Source: Curtobacterium sp. ISL-83
GTDB lineage: Bacteria > Actinomycetota > Actinomycetes > Actinomycetales > Microbacteriaceae
DNA: 64,000 nucleotides
Assembly: GCF_018613895.1 (NCBI RefSeq)
Contig: NZ_JAGGPH010000007.1
Coordinates: 558,001 to 622,000 of the forward strand
Direction: 5' to 3'
Shown: piece after piece, positions 27,098 to 35,864 of the stretch
Numbering within the stretch: position 1 is the stretch's first letter
How the letters are laid out: each line of letters opens with the position of its first letter
Notes under the pieces: generated by a model
The model's database searches: none
Told to the model about the DNA's origin: nothing
The model's input: only the letters and a program-made list of their open reading frames with translations
Position numbers and translations under genes: made by a program

Positions 27098-29617
27098 TCA
27101 ACCGTGCGTCCGCGTCGACCACCGTGGCGTGGCCGACTGGTACAGCACGACGTTCCCGTCGGACTGGACCACCAGCCGCATCCCGGTCCCGTGGAACCGG
27201 CTCGTGCCCGACGCCCACAGCGGCTTCCCGGCCGCGTCCGTCACGACCAGGTTGCCGTCCGCCTGCAGGGTGACCCGGGAACCGCGGTGCCCGGAGGTGT
27301 GCGACGACCAGGCCGCCGCCCCGCTGATGTACTCGACGAGGTTGCCGTCGGCCTGCAGCACGAACTGCCGCTTGCCGCCCCGGTCCCACAGGGACTGGCC
27401 CGCGGTGAGGGTGCTCGTCGGGGTCATCGTGTCCGCTCCCGGTGCGCCGTCGTGCCACCGGACCGTCGACCCGGTGCGGACCTGGGCGTCGCCGCGGTCG
27501 GTGATGACGACGGTGTTCGTCGATCCGGTGTGACTCGTCCTGGTCGCCCAGAGCGCCGTGCCGCTGCGGTCGTACACGACGAGGTTGCCGTCCGGCTGCA
27601 GTCGGAGCGTCGACCCGGCGTGCCCGGACGTGCCGGACGCCCAGAGTGCCCGGCCGTTGCCGTACTCCACGAGGTTCCCGTCGGTCTGCATGTCGAGGCG
27701 GAACTGCTTCGACGGGGAGTGCACGGAGGTCCCGCCGGGCAACGAGACGGTGCCGGCGGTGATCGTCGTGCCGTCGGCGGAGACCCCTCCCGTCGGTGTC
27801 AGGGCAGGAGGGGGAGTGGGTGCCGCGACGGGCGTCGGCGTGGGTGTCGGCGTTGCGACCGGCGTGGGTGCGGGCGTCGGCGTTGCGACCGGCGTGGGCG
27901 TGGGGGTCGGTGTCGGTGTCGGTGTCGGCGTCGGTGCCCCCGCGGCCACCGGGCAGTCCGACGCCACCGGGAGCACCCCCGACAACGCCGTCCAGTTCGG
28001 ACTCCCGAGCCCGGTCACCAGGTCGTAGCCCGGACCGGCAGCGTCCGTCCCGTTGTCGCCCGACAGGATGTCCCGGAACGCCTCGGGGTGCGCGTACAGC
28101 GCGGCGTGCACGTCGCCGATCCCGGAGGTGCACCCCCGCGCCGCGAGCGTCGTCGCCAGCTCGGCCGCGAGCACCGGGGTCGCCAGGCTGGTCCCGCCGC
28201 CCAGGACCCATCCGCCGAGTGTCGTGGAGGTGATCCCGATGCCCGTGTTCGGGTCCGCGATCGCCGCGACGTCCGGAACCAGCCGCCCGCTCCCGGGCAT
28301 GCCCGTCGCCGCCTGGTACGCGGGCCGAGCGGCCGCCGACGTGCCACCGCCCGACGAGCCGAGCGAGTTGCCCCAGGCGGTCTCGGTCACCGCGGAGCCG
28401 TCCTGCTGCAAGGAGGTCCCGCCGACCCCGACGACTGCCGGTGAGGACGCCGGGTAGCTGACGCTCGTGGTCCCGTCGCACGTCGTCCCGGTGTCCCCGG
28501 ACGACGCGAACATCGTCGCTCCCGCTGCGACGATCCGGTCGACACCGTCCTCGAGCACCGCGCGCACCTGGTCGGGCAACGTCGATTCGCACGTGCCCCA
28601 CGACGTACTGACGGCGGTGATCCGGCGCGCGGCGACGTCGGCGGCGATGCGCGTGTAGGCGTCGTACATCCCCTGGACCGTCGAGGGGACGAAGTAGATC
28701 CGCTGTGCGGCCGCCGGCGCGAGGGCGAGGAGCGTCTCCTGGTCGAGCGCGACCTCGACGTCGCCGTGCGTCGCATCCGTCGCGGTCGCGGACGCGCCGT
28801 CGATCGGCACCTCGGTCACCGACGGCAGGGCCAGGCCGGCGGCGTCGGCGTAGGTCGACAGGTCGGAGGATTCCCACCCGGAGAACTGCACCGTGGCGAT
28901 CGTCGCGCCGGCGCCGGCGGTCGGGTCGGCCGGGACGGAGTACGCCGAGGCGAGGTCGCTCACCGGACGCCCGGGCACGACACGGGGCGTCACGACGGGC
29001 CGTCGGTCGAGGCCGAGCACCGTCGAGACCGCGCCGTCGAACGCGGCGGGCATGACGGGTTGGGCCGTGGGGTGCATCGAGTCGCCGGTGCCGACGACCT
29101 GCACGCCGAACAGGGACTCGGCGGCTCCCACGGTGCCCGTCGCGGTGAGGTCCCATCCGTGCACCCGGTCCACGCTGAAGCCGGCAGCGGACAGTGCGTC
29201 GCGGACGGTCTGTCGACGGTTCGGTTCCGGGGCGGTCCGCCCGACGCGGGCTCCGCGGTCGCTGCTGCTCCCGGTGGTGGTCGTCGTCGCGATCCGCCGC
29301 AGGGTGGACCGGTCCCGGGGCGTCAGGACCACCGTGAGCGTCACGGGGGTGGTCGCGGGCGTCCGGGGGAGTGCCGAAGCCGTGCCCCCCGGCACGATGG
29401 TCCCGGGCGCCGAGGACCCGGGACCGCCCGAGGCCGGGCCGCCGTCGGACGGCACCACCCGCTGCAGGCGCGCGGTGGCGACCGTGTGGGCCTGCGCGGA
29501 ACCGGGCACGGCGAGCACCGGCACGGCGACGACGGGCACCCCGACGACGGCCACGGCGACGGCGACCGTCAGGACGCGGGCGTGCACGGACCACGAGGCG
29601 GAGCGGGGGGAGGTCAC
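27098..29617 (-). CDS. secreted S53 (sedolisin/kumamolisin) protease with bulb-type lectin domains
   Basis: The 839-residue protein has a signal peptide (hydrophobic AVAVAVVGVPVVAVPVLAVPG ending near AQA) and a pro-domain (about 60-210). The S53 catalytic domain follows (about 220-560) with E288 and D292 in VEVALDQE and the catalytic Ser477 in GGTSLATP. A Thr-Pro-rich linker with PTPTPTP and VATPTP repeats leads to two beta-prism lectin domains (about 630-839), marked by five QxDGNxV motifs such as LQPDGNLVVY and LQADGNLVEY. S53 proteases usually work at acid pH outside the cell. The lectin tail probably tethers it to mannose or other glycans. Confidence 0.9.
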   Translation of the reverse strand: MTSPRSASWSVHARVLTVAVAVAVVGVPVVAVPVLAVPGSAQAHTVATARLQRVVPSDGGPASGGPGSSAPGTIVPGGTASALPRTPATTPVTLTVVLTPRDRSTLRRIATTTTTGSSSDRGARVGRTAPEPNRRQTVRDALSAAGFSVDRVHGWDLTATGTVGAAESLFGVQVVGTGDSMHPTAQPVMPAAFDGAVSTVLGLDRRPVVTPRVVPGRPVSDLASAYSVPADPTAGAGATIATVQFSGWESSDLSTYADAAGLALPSVTEVPIDGASATATDATHGDVEVALDQETLLALAPAAAQRIYFVPSTVQGMYDAYTRIAADVAARRITAVSTSWGTCESTLPDQVRAVLEDGVDRIVAAGATMFASSGDTGTTCDGTTSVSYPASSPAVVGVGGTSLQQDGSAVTETAWGNSLGSSGGGTSAAARPAYQAATGMPGSGRLVPDVAAIADPNTGIGITSTTLGGWVLGGGTSLATPVLAAELATTLAARGCTSGIGDVHAALYAHPEAFRDILSGDNGTDAAGPGYDLVTGLGSPNWTALSGVLPVASDCPVAAGAPTPTPTPTPTPTPTPVATPTPAPTPVATPTPTPTPVAAPTPPPALTPTGGVSADGTTITAGTVSLPGGTSVHSPSKQFRLDMQTDGNLVEYGNGRALWASGTSGHAGSTLRLQPDGNLVVYDRSGTALWATRTSHTGSTNTVVITDRGDAQVRTGSTVRWHDGAPGADTMTPTSTLTAGQSLWDRGGKRQFVLQADGNLVEYISGAAAWSSHTSGHRGSRVTLQADGNLVVTDAAGKPLWASGTSRFHGTGMRLVVQSDGNVVLYQSATPRWSTRTHG

Positions 29618-29624
29618 CCGCCCG

Positions 29625-29630
29625 ACCCTA
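29625..29630 (-). promoter_or_regulatory. -10 box of a leaderless promoter for the S53 protease gene
   Basis: On the minus strand TAGGGT lies 7 nt before the GTG at 29617. Confidence 0.45.
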
Positions 29631-29713
29631 GGAGCCGTGCCGACGGCGGGCCACGCCCAGACCAGGGGGTCTCCGCGCCCAGCGGACGAACGGCGACCCC
29701 GACCCGCCGCCCC

Positions 29714-30475
29714 CTACTGCCCCAGCCCGAACCGCGTCGTGACCCCCGGCGAGTACAGCACCGAGTCCGGCGGCAGCTCCGTGAGCGCGAACGGCAGCCC
29801 GGCCGTGCGGATCAGGTCGTCGTGCAACACGTCGAGCGTCGCCCGGTACAGCGGCCACGGCTCGTGTTCGTTCGGCCAGAAGCGGGTCTGCCCGAGACGC
29901 CGCACGTGCATGCCCCACCGTGCCGTCAGGAAGGTCTCCAGCGTGCTCGGTTCCGCGACCGGTTCCCCGACGGTCACGTCGAGCCGGGAACGCACGTGGG
30001 TCCCGTGCCGCCGCATCGCGTACGCCACCCTGCCGTCGTGCTTCCGCCGTTCGGCGACAGCCCAGCGGTACGGCAGGCCCGTGGCGACCCGTGCGGCGAG
30101 GGTGGGTGCGAGCTTCCCGGCGTCGAGCGACAGGAACACGACCCCGCGCCGCCCCTGCTCGTCGACGGAGTAGACGCGGACGTTCAGTTCGACGAAGTCG
30201 CCCACGGACCCGACGGACACCGGCGGGAACCGGGTGTCCTCGAAGCTGAACGCGATGAGGCCGACCCAGGTGGTGACCCCGTCGTCGGTCCCGTCCGGGC
30301 CGAGCGTGTCCGGGCGCACCCCGGACGGCAGCAGCGGTGCAACCGCGGACGCGTCGACGCGCCAGTGCACGAAGACCACGTCCCGCCACGCCTGCTCGAT
30401 CCACGGTCGTCCGGTCAGGCCGGGGGCCACGGGCTGGAGGGCCGGGGGGACGCCCGGCAGGTCGGTCGCGGTCAT
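29714..30475 (-). CDS. YqjF / DUF2071 family protein
   Basis: The 253-residue protein starts at the ATG complementary to 30473-30475, overlapping the nitroreductase stop (ATGA). It shows the DUF2071 marks: [26 protein letters not shown] near the start, [37 protein letters not shown] and [18 protein letters not shown]. The fold is related to acetoacetate decarboxylase-like beta barrels. The function is unknown. Coupling to a nitroreductase hints at handling of small toxic compounds, which is only inference. Confidence 0.85.
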   Translation of the reverse strand: MTATDLPGVPPALQPVAPGLTGRPWIEQAWRDVVFVHWRVDASAVAPLLPSGVRPDTLGPDGTDDGVTTWVGLIAFSFEDTRFPPVSVGSVGDFVELNVRVYSVDEQGRRGVVFLSLDAGKLAPTLAARVATGLPYRWAVAERRKHDGRVAYAMRRHGTHVRSRLDVTVGEPVAEPSTLETFLTARWGMHVRRLGQTRFWPNEHEPWPLYRATLDVLHDDLIRTAGLPFALTELPPDSVLYSPGVTTRFGLGQ

Positions 30476-31305
30476 CGTGTGGTCTCCTCCGGTGCGATGT
30501 GGCCCGCCACCGGCGCGTCGTCCCACCCCTGCTGCGGGGTGTCGCAGGTGCCACGGAACACGTACTGGGACGGCCGCTTCCGCTCGCTCGACGTCCAGTC
30601 GATCGCGGGGCGTCGGCGCTCGGGCGGCAGGTAGCCGATCCGGTAGACGGCCATCAACTCGAGCGAGTCGGGGACGTGCAGCAGGCCCTCGATCTGCTCC
30701 CACGCGCCCGGCGTCTCCATCGGGAACGAGACGAACTGGATGCCGAGCCCGAGTTCGGTCGTGGCGAGCCAGATGTTCTCCATGGCCGCGCCCATGCTGA
30801 ACACCGAGTAGAAGCCGGACAGCTCCTCCTTCCGGTACTCGTGCCGGTCGAGCATCACGCCGAGCAGCAGCGGCGACCCGGCGACGAGCTTCCGGTTCTC
30901 CTCGCCGAGCGTGTGCGGCACCCGGAGCGTGTTCATCAGCAGTTGCCCGCGCTTCGTGAACACCTGCTTCGTGAACGGCTTGAGCGGCCCGGGGAGCTTG
31001 TCGAACAGCATCCCGTCGCGCCGGGTGTCCATCTCGGCCTGCGAGAACCGGAAGTACGGCTTGTACCGCTCGAAGAACGTGCCCTCGGCCATGGTCCTGG
31101 TCATGGAGCTGCCGCTGATCTCGGCGACGCGGTCGATCGTGGCACGTTCCTCGATCAGCACGAACCGCCACGGCTGGCTGTTCAGCTGCGACGGTGCCCG
31201 TCCCGCGAGCTCCATGAGCAGCCGCTGGTGTTCCTCGGACACGGGGTCGGGCAGGAACGGGCCGTTGGTGGTGCGGCGACGTCGGATGGCTTCGAAGAGC
31301 TCCAC
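30472..31305 (-). CDS. nitroreductase family protein
   Basis: The 277-residue FMN-dependent oxidoreductase begins [20 protein letters not shown], whose Arg cluster contacts the FMN phosphate. [17 protein letters not shown] is the signature Ser/Asn-rich flavin-binding motif, and [18 protein letters not shown] lies near the C-terminal flavin site. The family reduces nitro groups, quinones or enones with NAD(P)H. It forms a two-gene unit with the DUF2071 gene. The start at 31305 has AGGA about 10 nt upstream on the minus strand. Confidence 0.88.
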   Translation of the reverse strand: MELFEAIRRRRTTNGPFLPDPVSEEHQRLLMELAGRAPSQLNSQPWRFVLIEERATIDRVAEISGSSMTRTMAEGTFFERYKPYFRFSQAEMDTRRDGMLFDKLPGPLKPFTKQVFTKRGQLLMNTLRVPHTLGEENRKLVAGSPLLLGVMLDRHEYRKEELSGFYSVFSMGAAMENIWLATTELGLGIQFVSFPMETPGAWEQIEGLLHVPDSLELMAVYRIGYLPPERRRPAIDWTSSERKRPSQYVFRGTCDTPQQGWDDAPVAGHIAPEETTR

Positions 31306-31332
31306 TGCAGTCCTCTTTGTTCGTGATCGCGG

Positions 31333-31704
31333 TCAGCGGCGGCTGAGCAGCGCCCCCAGGTAGGACGGTGCGGCGGCGACCGCGACTCTCCAGTGTGCTC
31401 CGGCGTGCGGGTCCGTGCGGGGGACGACGACCAGCGGCACGAGGGCGGGCAGCAGGAACAGCGCCGAGCGATCGCGGGTCCACACCGGGGTGGTGGCGGC
31501 GATGCCGGTCAGGGTGGCGGTGACGACGAAGAGGCCGTGGTGGACGACCCGGAGCTTCTTCGTCCGGATCAGGCGCACGGCCACGGCCGTGCCCCACAGG
31601 CAGTTGGTCGCGTAGGCGACGCTGGCGGCGGTGACCAGACGGCGGGCCGTCACGGACCGCCCTGGAGGCGCGCCGCGCCTCCCGTCTGCCGTCTTCCGTC
31701 CCAT
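31333..31704 (-). CDS. small membrane protein (123 aa)
   Basis: It starts MGRKTADGRRGAPPGRSVTARR and has about three hydrophobic helices: TAASVAYATNCLWGTAVAV, HGLFVVTATLTGIAATT and LFLLPALVPLVVVP. The N-terminal tail is basic and likely cytoplasmic. TAGCGT stands 7 nt before the ATG, so it has its own leaderless promoter. No known family was recognised. Confidence 0.7.
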   Translation of the reverse strand: MGRKTADGRRGAPPGRSVTARRLVTAASVAYATNCLWGTAVAVRLIRTKKLRVVHHGLFVVTATLTGIAATTPVWTRDRSALFLLPALVPLVVVPRTDPHAGAHWRVAVAAAPSYLGALLSRR

Positions 31705-31711
31705 GCGTGGG

Positions 31712-31717
31712 ACGCTA
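31712..31717 (-). promoter_or_regulatory. -10 box of a leaderless promoter
   Basis: On the minus strand TAGCGT lies 7 nt before the ATG at 31704, partly inside the end of the Lrp gene. Confidence 0.4.
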
Positions 31718-32152
31718 CGCGGTCTCGCGACTGACCAGCTTGGAGAGCACGATCGCCGATCGTGTGTGGTCCACCTGCGGCGCCAACCGGACCTTGTCGA
31801 GCGCTTCCTCGAGTGCGGACAGGTCCTTCGAGCGCATGTGCACGACGGCGTCCGCGCTCCCGGTGACGGTCCCCGCGTCGATGACCTCGGGCACGGTCTC
31901 GAGCAGCGAGCGGAGTTCCTCGGGGGAGACGGTCCCGCGGCAGTAGAGCTCCACCCAGGCCTCGGTCCCACGGTCCTCGACCGCGGGGTCGACCTTGATC
32001 GTGAAGCCCTGGATGACCCCGTCGCCGACGAGCCGGTCGACCCGACGCTTCACGGCCGAGGCCGAGAGTCCGACCACCGACCCGATGTCGCCGTAGCCGG
32101 CACGGGCGTTGTCCCGGAGCTGGTCCAGGATGCGGTGATCGAGCGAATCCAT
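31715..32152 (-). CDS. Lrp/AsnC-family transcriptional regulator
   Basis: The 145-residue protein has an N-terminal helix-turn-helix (LDHRILDQLRDNARAGYGDIGSVVGLSASAVKRRVDRLVGDGVIQG) and a C-terminal RAM ligand-binding domain (about 65-140) containing VIDAGTVTGSADAVVHM. Lrp-type regulators sense amino acids. It is divergent from the ddaH-rocD pair with 238 nt between the starts, so it likely controls arginine/ornithine use. TAGGGT 7 nt before its ATG supports the start at 32152. Confidence 0.9.
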   Translation of the reverse strand: MDSLDHRILDQLRDNARAGYGDIGSVVGLSASAVKRRVDRLVGDGVIQGFTIKVDPAVEDRGTEAWVELYCRGTVSPEELRSLLETVPEVIDAGTVTGSADAVVHMRSKDLSALEEALDKVRLAPQVDHTRSAIVLSKLVSRETA

Positions 32153-32159
32153 TGCCCCA

Positions 32160-32165
32160 ACCCTA
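32160..32165 (-). promoter_or_regulatory. -10 box of a leaderless promoter for the Lrp gene
   Basis: On the minus strand TAGGGT lies 7 nt before the ATG at 32152. Confidence 0.45.
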
Positions 32166-32390
32166 CGCGCGCTTCTTGCGAGGCAGGTGCGCCGGACGCA
32201 GGATTCGTGCGCCACCACAACGGGGGTCCGCCTGATCGCCCCCGACTCCTGCACCGGGAGGACGGTTCGTGCCAGACTGCCGACTGGCGTCGACCTGGTC
32301 CGCTACGACGAGTGAGCCTGCATCTCGTCGGAGCTCTTCTCCCAGTGGTGGTTCCTGGCAGGCTCGGGCCCCGGTCCCCCAGGAGGACTG

Positions 32391-33293
32391 ATGTCGAACA
32401 CCGCACCCGAATCCCTCGCCACCCCGGAACGTGTTGCCACCAAGCGGACGATCCTCATGTGCAAGCCCACCCACTACACGGTGAGCTACCGGATCAACCC
32501 GTGGATGCACCCGGAGGAGCCCACCGACACCTCGAAGGCCGTCGCGCAGTGGCAGTCGCTCGTCGACGTGTACGAGCAGCTCGGCTTCGACATCTCGTAC
32601 ATCGAGCCCATCGAGGGCCTGCCGGACATGGTCTACGCGGCCAACGGTGGCTTCGTGCTCGACGGCGTCGCGTACGGCGCGAAGTTCCAGTACCCGGAGC
32701 GTCAGCCCGAGGGTCCGGCCTACATGGACTGGTTCCGGAGCGCCGGCCTGACCGTCGCCGACCCGGAGGAGACCAACGAGGGCGAGGGCGACTTCCTGCT
32801 CATCGGCGACACGATCTACGCCGGCACCGGGTTCCGCTCCGACAGCACCTCGCACGAGGAACTCGCCCGCATCTACGGCCGCGAGGTCGTCACGCTCAAG
32901 CTCATCAACCCGAGCTTCTACCACCTGGACACCGCGATCGCCGTGCTCGACCCCGAGCCCGCCGTCGACGGCACCAGCAACATCGCGTACCTCGAGAGCG
33001 CCTTCGACGAGCCGTCGCTGGCGATCCTGCGCGAGCGCTTCCCGGACGCGATCATCGCGACGGAAGAGGACGCCGCGATCCTCGGCCTCAACTCGTACTC
33101 CGACGGCTACAACGTCGTGATCGCCGCCCGCGCGACGACCTTCGCCGAGCAGCTCAAGGAGAAGGGCTACAACCCGATCGGCGTCGACTTGTCCGAGCTC
33201 CTGCTCGGCGGTGGCGGCGTCAAGTGCTGCACGCTCGACCTGCACCCGGTCGGCACCGGCACGTCCGTCGCCCGCTCGCACGGGATCGCGTGA
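32391..33293 (+). CDS. ddaH: dimethylargininase-like amidinohydrolase
   Basis: The 300-residue enzyme belongs to the guanidino-modifying superfamily. Key parts are MVYAANGGFVLDG, EGEGDFLLIGDTIYAGTGFRSD, the catalytic His in INPSFYHLDTA and the nucleophilic Cys in GGGGVKCCTLDLHP near the C-terminus. Homologues hydrolyse dimethylarginine or arginine, giving citrulline, or ornithine in the arginine dihydrolase group. It overlaps the ornithine aminotransferase gene by 1 nt and lies opposite an Lrp regulator. That context makes arginine-to-ornithine conversion likely here. AGGAGG just upstream of the ATG is a strong ribosome site. Confidence 0.87.
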   Translation: MSNTAPESLATPERVATKRTILMCKPTHYTVSYRINPWMHPEEPTDTSKAVAQWQSLVDVYEQLGFDISYIEPIEGLPDMVYAANGGFVLDGVAYGAKFQYPERQPEGPAYMDWFRSAGLTVADPEETNEGEGDFLLIGDTIYAGTGFRSDSTSHEELARIYGREVVTLKLINPSFYHLDTAIAVLDPEPAVDGTSNIAYLESAFDEPSLAILRERFPDAIIATEEDAAILGLNSYSDGYNVVIAARATTFAEQLKEKGYNPIGVDLSELLLGGGGVKCCTLDLHPVGTGTSVARSHGIA

Positions 33294-34513
33294 TGACGGC
33301 GTCGCTCGGTTCCCGGACCGCGGCGGCGCTCGCCGTCGAGGACCGTGCCCTCGCGCACAACTACAGCCCGCTGCCGGTGGTCATCGCCTCCGGTGACGGT
33401 GCCTGGGTGACCGACGTCGACGGCAAGCGCTACCTGGACGGACTCGCGGCGTACTCGGCCGTGAACTTCGGCCACGGCAACGCCCGACTGGTGGACGCGG
33501 CCAAGGCGCAGCTCGACCGCGTCACGCTGACGTCGCGTGCGTTCGTGAACGACCAGCTCGGTCCGTTCGCCGGGGCGCTCGCCGAACTCACCGGCACCGA
33601 CATGGTCCTGCCGATGAACACCGGCGCCGAGGCGGTCGAGTCCGCGATCAAGGTCTCGCGTGCCTGGGGCTACCGGGTCAAGGGCGTCCCGGCGGGGCAG
33701 GCGACGATCATCGTGGCGTCCGGGAACTTCCACGGCCGCACGACGACGATCATCTCGTTCTCGGACGACCCCGACGGGAAGAACGACTTCGGGCCGTACA
33801 CGCCGGGCTTCCGGACCGTTCCCTACGGTGACGCGGCCGCCCTGCGCGAGGCGATGGACGAGACCGTCGTCGCCGTCCTGCTCGAGCCGATCCAGGGCGA
33901 GGGCGGCGTGGTCATCCCGCCGGCGTCCTACCTGCCTGCGGTGCGCGAGATCTGCGACGAGTTCGGCGCGCTGTTCGTCGCCGACGAGATCCAGTCCGGC
34001 CTCGGGCGCACGGGGCACACGCTCGCGGTGTCGCGGGTCGGGGTCCGGCCGGACCTGATCACCCTCGGCAAGGCGCTCGGCGGCGGCATCGTCCCGGTGT
34101 CCGCGGTCGTCGGGTCGCGCGACGTCCTGGGCGTCCTCCGCCCGGGCGAGCACGGCTCGACCTTCGGTGGGAACCCGCTCGCGGCCGCCGTCGGGGCCGA
34201 GGTCGTGGCGATGCTCGGCGAGGGCACGTTCCAGCAGCGTGCGCTCGACGGGGAACCGCTCCTGCGCTCGCTGCTCGACGACCTGGTCGGCTCGGGCGTG
34301 GTGTCGCACCGCGTCGCCGGACTCTGGGCCGGGATCGACATCGACCCCGCGCTCGGCACGGGGAAGGCGATCTCGAAGGACCTCGCCGACCGCGGGGTCC
34401 TCGTGAAGGACACGCACGGGTCCACGATCCGGTTCGCGCCGCCGCTCGTCGTGACCGACGACGAGCTGCGCCTGGCGATCGGCACGCTCGCCGAGGTGCT
34501 CGCCGCGCGCTGA
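33293..34513 (+). CDS. rocD: ornithine aminotransferase
   Basis: The 406-residue class-III PLP aminotransferase transfers the delta-amino group of ornithine to 2-oxoglutarate, giving glutamate semialdehyde/P5C. Features are YLDGLAAYSAVNFGHGN near the N-terminus, MNTGAEAVESAIK, the PLP Asp in LFVADEIQSGLGRTG and the PLP-binding Lys in TLGKALGGGIVPVSA. The ATG overlaps the ddaH stop by 1 nt. Its product feeds glutamate synthesis by P5C dehydrogenase. A hairpin terminator follows 16 nt after the stop. Confidence 0.93.
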   Translation: MTASLGSRTAAALAVEDRALAHNYSPLPVVIASGDGAWVTDVDGKRYLDGLAAYSAVNFGHGNARLVDAAKAQLDRVTLTSRAFVNDQLGPFAGALAELTGTDMVLPMNTGAEAVESAIKVSRAWGYRVKGVPAGQATIIVASGNFHGRTTTIISFSDDPDGKNDFGPYTPGFRTVPYGDAAALREAMDETVVAVLLEPIQGEGGVVIPPASYLPAVREICDEFGALFVADEIQSGLGRTGHTLAVSRVGVRPDLITLGKALGGGIVPVSAVVGSRDVLGVLRPGEHGSTFGGNPLAAAVGAEVVAMLGEGTFQQRALDGEPLLRSLLDDLVGSGVVSHRVAGLWAGIDIDPALGTGKAISKDLADRGVLVKDTHGSTIRFAPPLVVTDDELRLAIGTLAEVLAAR

Positions 34514-34529
34514 CACGGGACCGACCGTC

Positions 34530-34571
34530 GGACGGGAGGCGCGGGGCGGAACCGCACCGCGCCTCCCGTCC
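34530..34571. terminator. bidirectional hairpin terminator, GACGGGAGGC type
   Basis: Arms 34530-34544 and 34557-34571 form a perfect 15-bp stem with the core GGACGGGAGGC/GCCTCCCGTCC. The loop holds a second small stem (GCGG/CCGC). It sits between the convergent rocD and epimerase genes. The same core recurs at 57153 and 59894. Confidence 0.75.
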
Positions 34572-34579
34572 GCCCTGGC

Positions 34580-35575
34580 CTACGACGGGCTGAAGCGCTC
34601 CGCCAGCTCGTCCATCAGCGCGTCGAGGTGCTCGTCCACGACCTGCCGCGACGGATCCGCGTCGAACCACGCGACGATCTCACGCGCACCCTGCCGGATC
34701 GTGGTGGTCTGCGTGAACCCGGGCACGAGCGTCTTGATCTTCGTGTTGTCGAAGACCGAGGTGTTCGCCTTGTCGCCGATCAACCCGGCGCCCCATTCCG
34801 GGTCGGCCGCTGCGATCACGTCCGCGGGCACGTGCACGATCCGCAGGTCGTCGACCCCGGCCGCAGCAGCGAACTCGTGGGCGATCCGGTCCCACGAGGG
34901 AGCCTCGTCGCCGGTGATGTGGAACGCCTCGCCGATGGCCTCCGCCTGGTCGAGCAGTCCGACGAACCCGACCGCGAAGTCCCGGGCGTGCGTGATGGTC
35001 CACAGCGAGCTGCCGTCGCCCGTGATCACGATCGGCTTGCCCGCGCGCATCCGGCCGAGCACCGTCCACCCGCCCGAGAACGGCACGAGCGTCTCGTCGT
35101 AGGTGTGCGACGGACGCACGATGGTCATCGGGAAGTCGTCCTCCCGGTACGCCTTCACGAGCAGGTCCTCGCACGCGATCTTGTCCCGCGAGTACTGCCA
35201 GTACGGGTTCTTCAGCGGCGTCGACTCGGTGATCGGCAGCCGCGTCGCGGGCGTCTGGTACGCCGAGGCCGACGAGATGAACACGTACTGGTTGGTCCTG
35301 CCGGTGAACACGTCGATGTCCCGCTGGACCTGGTCCGGCGTGAACGCCACGAAGTCGATGACGACGTCCCATCGCTGGTCGCCAATCGCCGCCTCGAGCG
35401 CGTCGCGGTCCGCGACGTCGGCCTGGAGGCGCGTCACGGCATCCGGGATCGCCCGCTTGTCCGTCGTGCCCCGGTTGAGCACCGTCACGTCGAAGCCCTG
35501 GTCGACGGCTTCGCGGACACAGGACGTGCTGATGATCCCGCTCCCGCCGATGAATAACACGCTCGGACTGGCCAT
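34580..35575 (-). CDS. NAD-dependent epimerase/dehydratase family protein
   Basis: This 331-residue extended SDR opens with VLFIGGSGIISTSCVREAVDQG, a GxxGxxS-type Rossmann motif. It has the catalytic YSRDK (YxxxK) after QYVFISSASAYQTP and a NAD-binding IVRPSHTYD segment. The C-terminal half binds the substrate and includes HITGDEAPSWDRIAHEFA. Such proteins resemble CSP41/RNA-binding-like and sugar-nucleotide epimerases, and the substrate is unknown. The start ATG at 35575 has GAGGGAGT just upstream on the minus strand. Confidence 0.86.
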   Translation of the reverse strand: MASPSVLFIGGSGIISTSCVREAVDQGFDVTVLNRGTTDKRAIPDAVTRLQADVADRDALEAAIGDQRWDVVIDFVAFTPDQVQRDIDVFTGRTNQYVFISSASAYQTPATRLPITESTPLKNPYWQYSRDKIACEDLLVKAYREDDFPMTIVRPSHTYDETLVPFSGGWTVLGRMRAGKPIVITGDGSSLWTITHARDFAVGFVGLLDQAEAIGEAFHITGDEAPSWDRIAHEFAAAAGVDDLRIVHVPADVIAAADPEWGAGLIGDKANTSVFDNTKIKTLVPGFTQTTTIRQGAREIVAWFDADPSRQVVDEHLDALMDELAERFSPS

Positions 35576-35864
35576 GGGTACTCCCTCGTTCCCGGCGGCG
35601 CACGCGCGCACCGCACTGCCCTCGATCCTGCACCTCAGGCGCTGGGCCGCGCATCCAGCACGGCCGGCAGGTTCGTCACCTCGCTCGCCCACGCCGCAGC
35701 GACCGGACTCACCCAGCCTGTAGACTCGTGTGCGAAGACCCCGGAACGATCCCTGGCCACGGCCAAATCGCCGGGGTTCCGTCGTTTCACGGCCCTTCGG
35801 CAGGAGGGGACTACCGTCACGGGTCGAGCCGCATCGGAGCGGCCACGACAGGAGTGACACGCAC

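Noticed and set aside
28000..29600. Long minus-strand frame 27054-29594 parallel to the S53 protease
   Set aside because: It is frame-shifted by one base from the true gene, is almost all Arg, Gly and Asp, and has no family features.
35739..35800. Possible transcription attenuator in the leader of the aldo/keto reductase gene
   Set aside because: The GC-rich segments there do not pair well in the right orientation; no stable hairpin with a T tract.
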